Part shown: positions 63,243-64,000 of the stretch, one piece after another
Layout of the letters: every line of letters starts with the position of its first letter
How positions within the stretch are numbered: position 1 is the stretch's first letter
Assembly (NCBI GenBank): GCA_964536015.1
Contig: CAZHVS010000004.1
Span: 1-64,000 of the forward strand
Length of the DNA: 64,000 nucleotides
Source of the DNA: CAZHVS01 sp964536015
GTDB lineage: Bacteria > Bacteroidota > Ignavibacteria > Ignavibacteriales > Ignavibacteriaceae
Direction: 5' to 3'
The notes under the pieces: model-generated
Database searches by the model: none
What the model saw: the letters and a program-made list of their open reading frames with translations, nothing else
What the model was told of the DNA's origin: nothing
Translations under genes and position numbers: made by a program

Positions 63243-63280
63243 ATTCCATCTCATATGTTGAAATGGAATTTCTAAAAATT
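63243..63280 (+). terminator. Weak terminator after mnmA
   Basis: ATTCCAT (63243-63249) pairs with ATGGAAT (63263-63269), followed within a few bases by ATTTTTTAA. The stem is AT-rich and the loop is 13 bases, so strength is uncertain. It separates mnmA from the convergent band-7 gene. Confidence 0.4.
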
Positions 63281-63288
63281 TTTTAACG

Positions 63289-64000
63289 TTATTTTTTCTC
63301 TTTAATAACACTCATTGCTGTAGCAATCATTCCCGCAATATCTGTAAGATTATTTGGAAGAATCATTGTATTATTTGTTTTAGCAAGATTACCAAACGCA
63401 CTAAGGTATTGCTCTGCAATACGCAGATTAACTGCATTCAATCCCCCTTCTTCATTAATAGCTGTTGCAATTTCACGAATACCTTTTGCAGTAGCAAATG
63501 CAACTCTTTCTATTTCCTGTGCGCGTCCTTCCGCTTCATTAATTCGTTTTTGTTTTTCACCTTCAGATTTTGCAATCATTTCCTGTTTATCCCCTTCGGC
63601 ACGATTAATTTTAGCCTGCTTCTCACCTTCAGATTCTGCGATTAAAGCACGTTTCTCCCTTTCAGCACGCATTTGCTTTTCCATTGCATCTTTTATGCTT
63701 TGTGGTGGAATTATATTTTTTACTTCATAACGCGTAACTTTTACTCCCCACGGTTCACTTGCTTTATCAACCGCACTAACAATTTCTGTATTGATTGTAT
63801 CTCGTTCTTCAAAAGTCTTATCAAGTTCAAGTTTTCCAATAACACTTCTCATCGTTGTCTGGGCTAATTGCGTTGCTGCAAATTGATAATTATTAATTCC
63901 ATAAGAAGCTTTCATTGGATCAATTACTTGCAGATAAAGTATTCCATCAACTTCAACTGATATATTATCTTTAGTAATACACACCTGTGAAGGAACATCA
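63289..64000 (-). CDS. SPFH/band-7 protein (stomatin/QmcA-like), 5-prime end outside the window
   Basis: The minus-strand frame continues to the window edge (reading DVPSQVCITKDN inward from 63999), so the true start is beyond 64000. The SPFH domain includes DVPSQ and EVDGILYLQVIDPMKASYGI, followed by VKRYEVKNIIPPQSIKDAMEKQM-type motif and a long charged coiled coil with repeated SEGEKQ units (SEGEKQAKINRAEGDKQEMIAKSEGEKQ). It resembles membrane-scaffold proteins of the stomatin or QmcA type. The N-terminal membrane anchor would lie outside the window. It is convergent with mnmA. Confidence 0.9.
   Translation of the reverse strand, partial: DVPSQVCITKDNISVEVDGILYLQVIDPMKASYGINNYQFAATQLAQTTMRSVIGKLELDKTFEERDTINTEIVSAVDKASEPWGVKVTRYEVKNIIPPQSIKDAMEKQMRAEREKRALIAESEGEKQAKINRAEGDKQEMIAKSEGEKQKRINEAEGRAQEIERVAFATAKGIREIATAINEEGGLNAVNLRIAEQYLSAFGNLAKTNNTMILPNNLTDIAGMIATAMSVIKEKK

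Overview
The window is a low-GC bacterial chromosome segment, gene dense and mostly encoded on the minus strand. Several traits point to the Bacteroidota/Chlorobiota group and most likely to Ignavibacteria (inference): three secreted proteins with type IX secretion (T9SS) C-terminal sorting domains, two of them with the PNPFNP motif; a PorV/PorQ-type outer-membrane protein beside a TonB-dependent receptor with a carboxypeptidase-regulatory-like domain; a GWxTD protein; promoter elements matching the Bacteroidota consensus TAnnTTTG; and an F-type ATPase operon without atpD and atpC. No rRNA, tRNA, insertion sequence, prophage or CRISPR array was seen.

Layout. 1-593 is gene-free and holds palindromic repeats, one of which acts as a terminator. 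594-3526 (minus) encodes a YWTD-propeller T9SS protein and two tandem Tat-exported tail-collar-domain proteins. 3695-7771 (plus) encodes adenosine deaminase, an orphan, urocanate hydratase and a phosphoglycerate-dehydrogenase-like enzyme. 7814-22668 is one tightly packed minus-strand run. In transcription order it contains GWxTD protein, lipid A acyltransferase-like protein, GT9, TsaC, membrane M23 peptidase, bactofilin, AtpZ, an AtpI-like protein, atpB-E-F-H-A-G, ffh, rpsP, khpA, rimM, trmD, rplS and a MqnA-like protein. 22739-32236 is a T9SS/TonB cassette. 32456-41438 carries trxA, an enoyl-ACP-reductase-like SDR, dnaE, dut, a flippase, nadC, a thioesterase and accA. 41441-54426 is an exopolysaccharide or O-antigen locus: aminotransferase, glycosyltransferases, Wzz, Wzy, flippase, initiating phosphoglycosyltransferase, and a fusion of a GT2 enzyme to a shortened phosphoglycosyltransferase. 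After a divergent regulatory gap with a candidate structured RNA, 54807-56848 (plus) encodes a small orphan, a DUF3098-like membrane protein, a lone EutN/CcmL shell-vertex protein and DprA. 56845-62086 (minus) is an overlapping operon metF, Gfo/Idh, class II aldolase, ddl, ftsL/divIC-like, rarA. The window ends with mnmA (plus) and a truncated SPFH/band-7 gene (minus).

Most genes are housekeeping. The envelope theme is strong: lipid A acylation, heptosyltransferase-like GT9, peptidoglycan hydrolase with bactofilin, Ddl, a division protein, capsule assembly and T9SS export. The items most worth a second look are the lone BMC-vertex protein next to DprA, the structured-RNA candidate at 54597-54722, the GT2 fusion with a phosphoglycosyltransferase lacking its catalytic segment, the tandem Tat-collar proteins coupled to a T9SS propeller, the composite palindromic repeats at the left edge, and the divergent MqnA-like gene.
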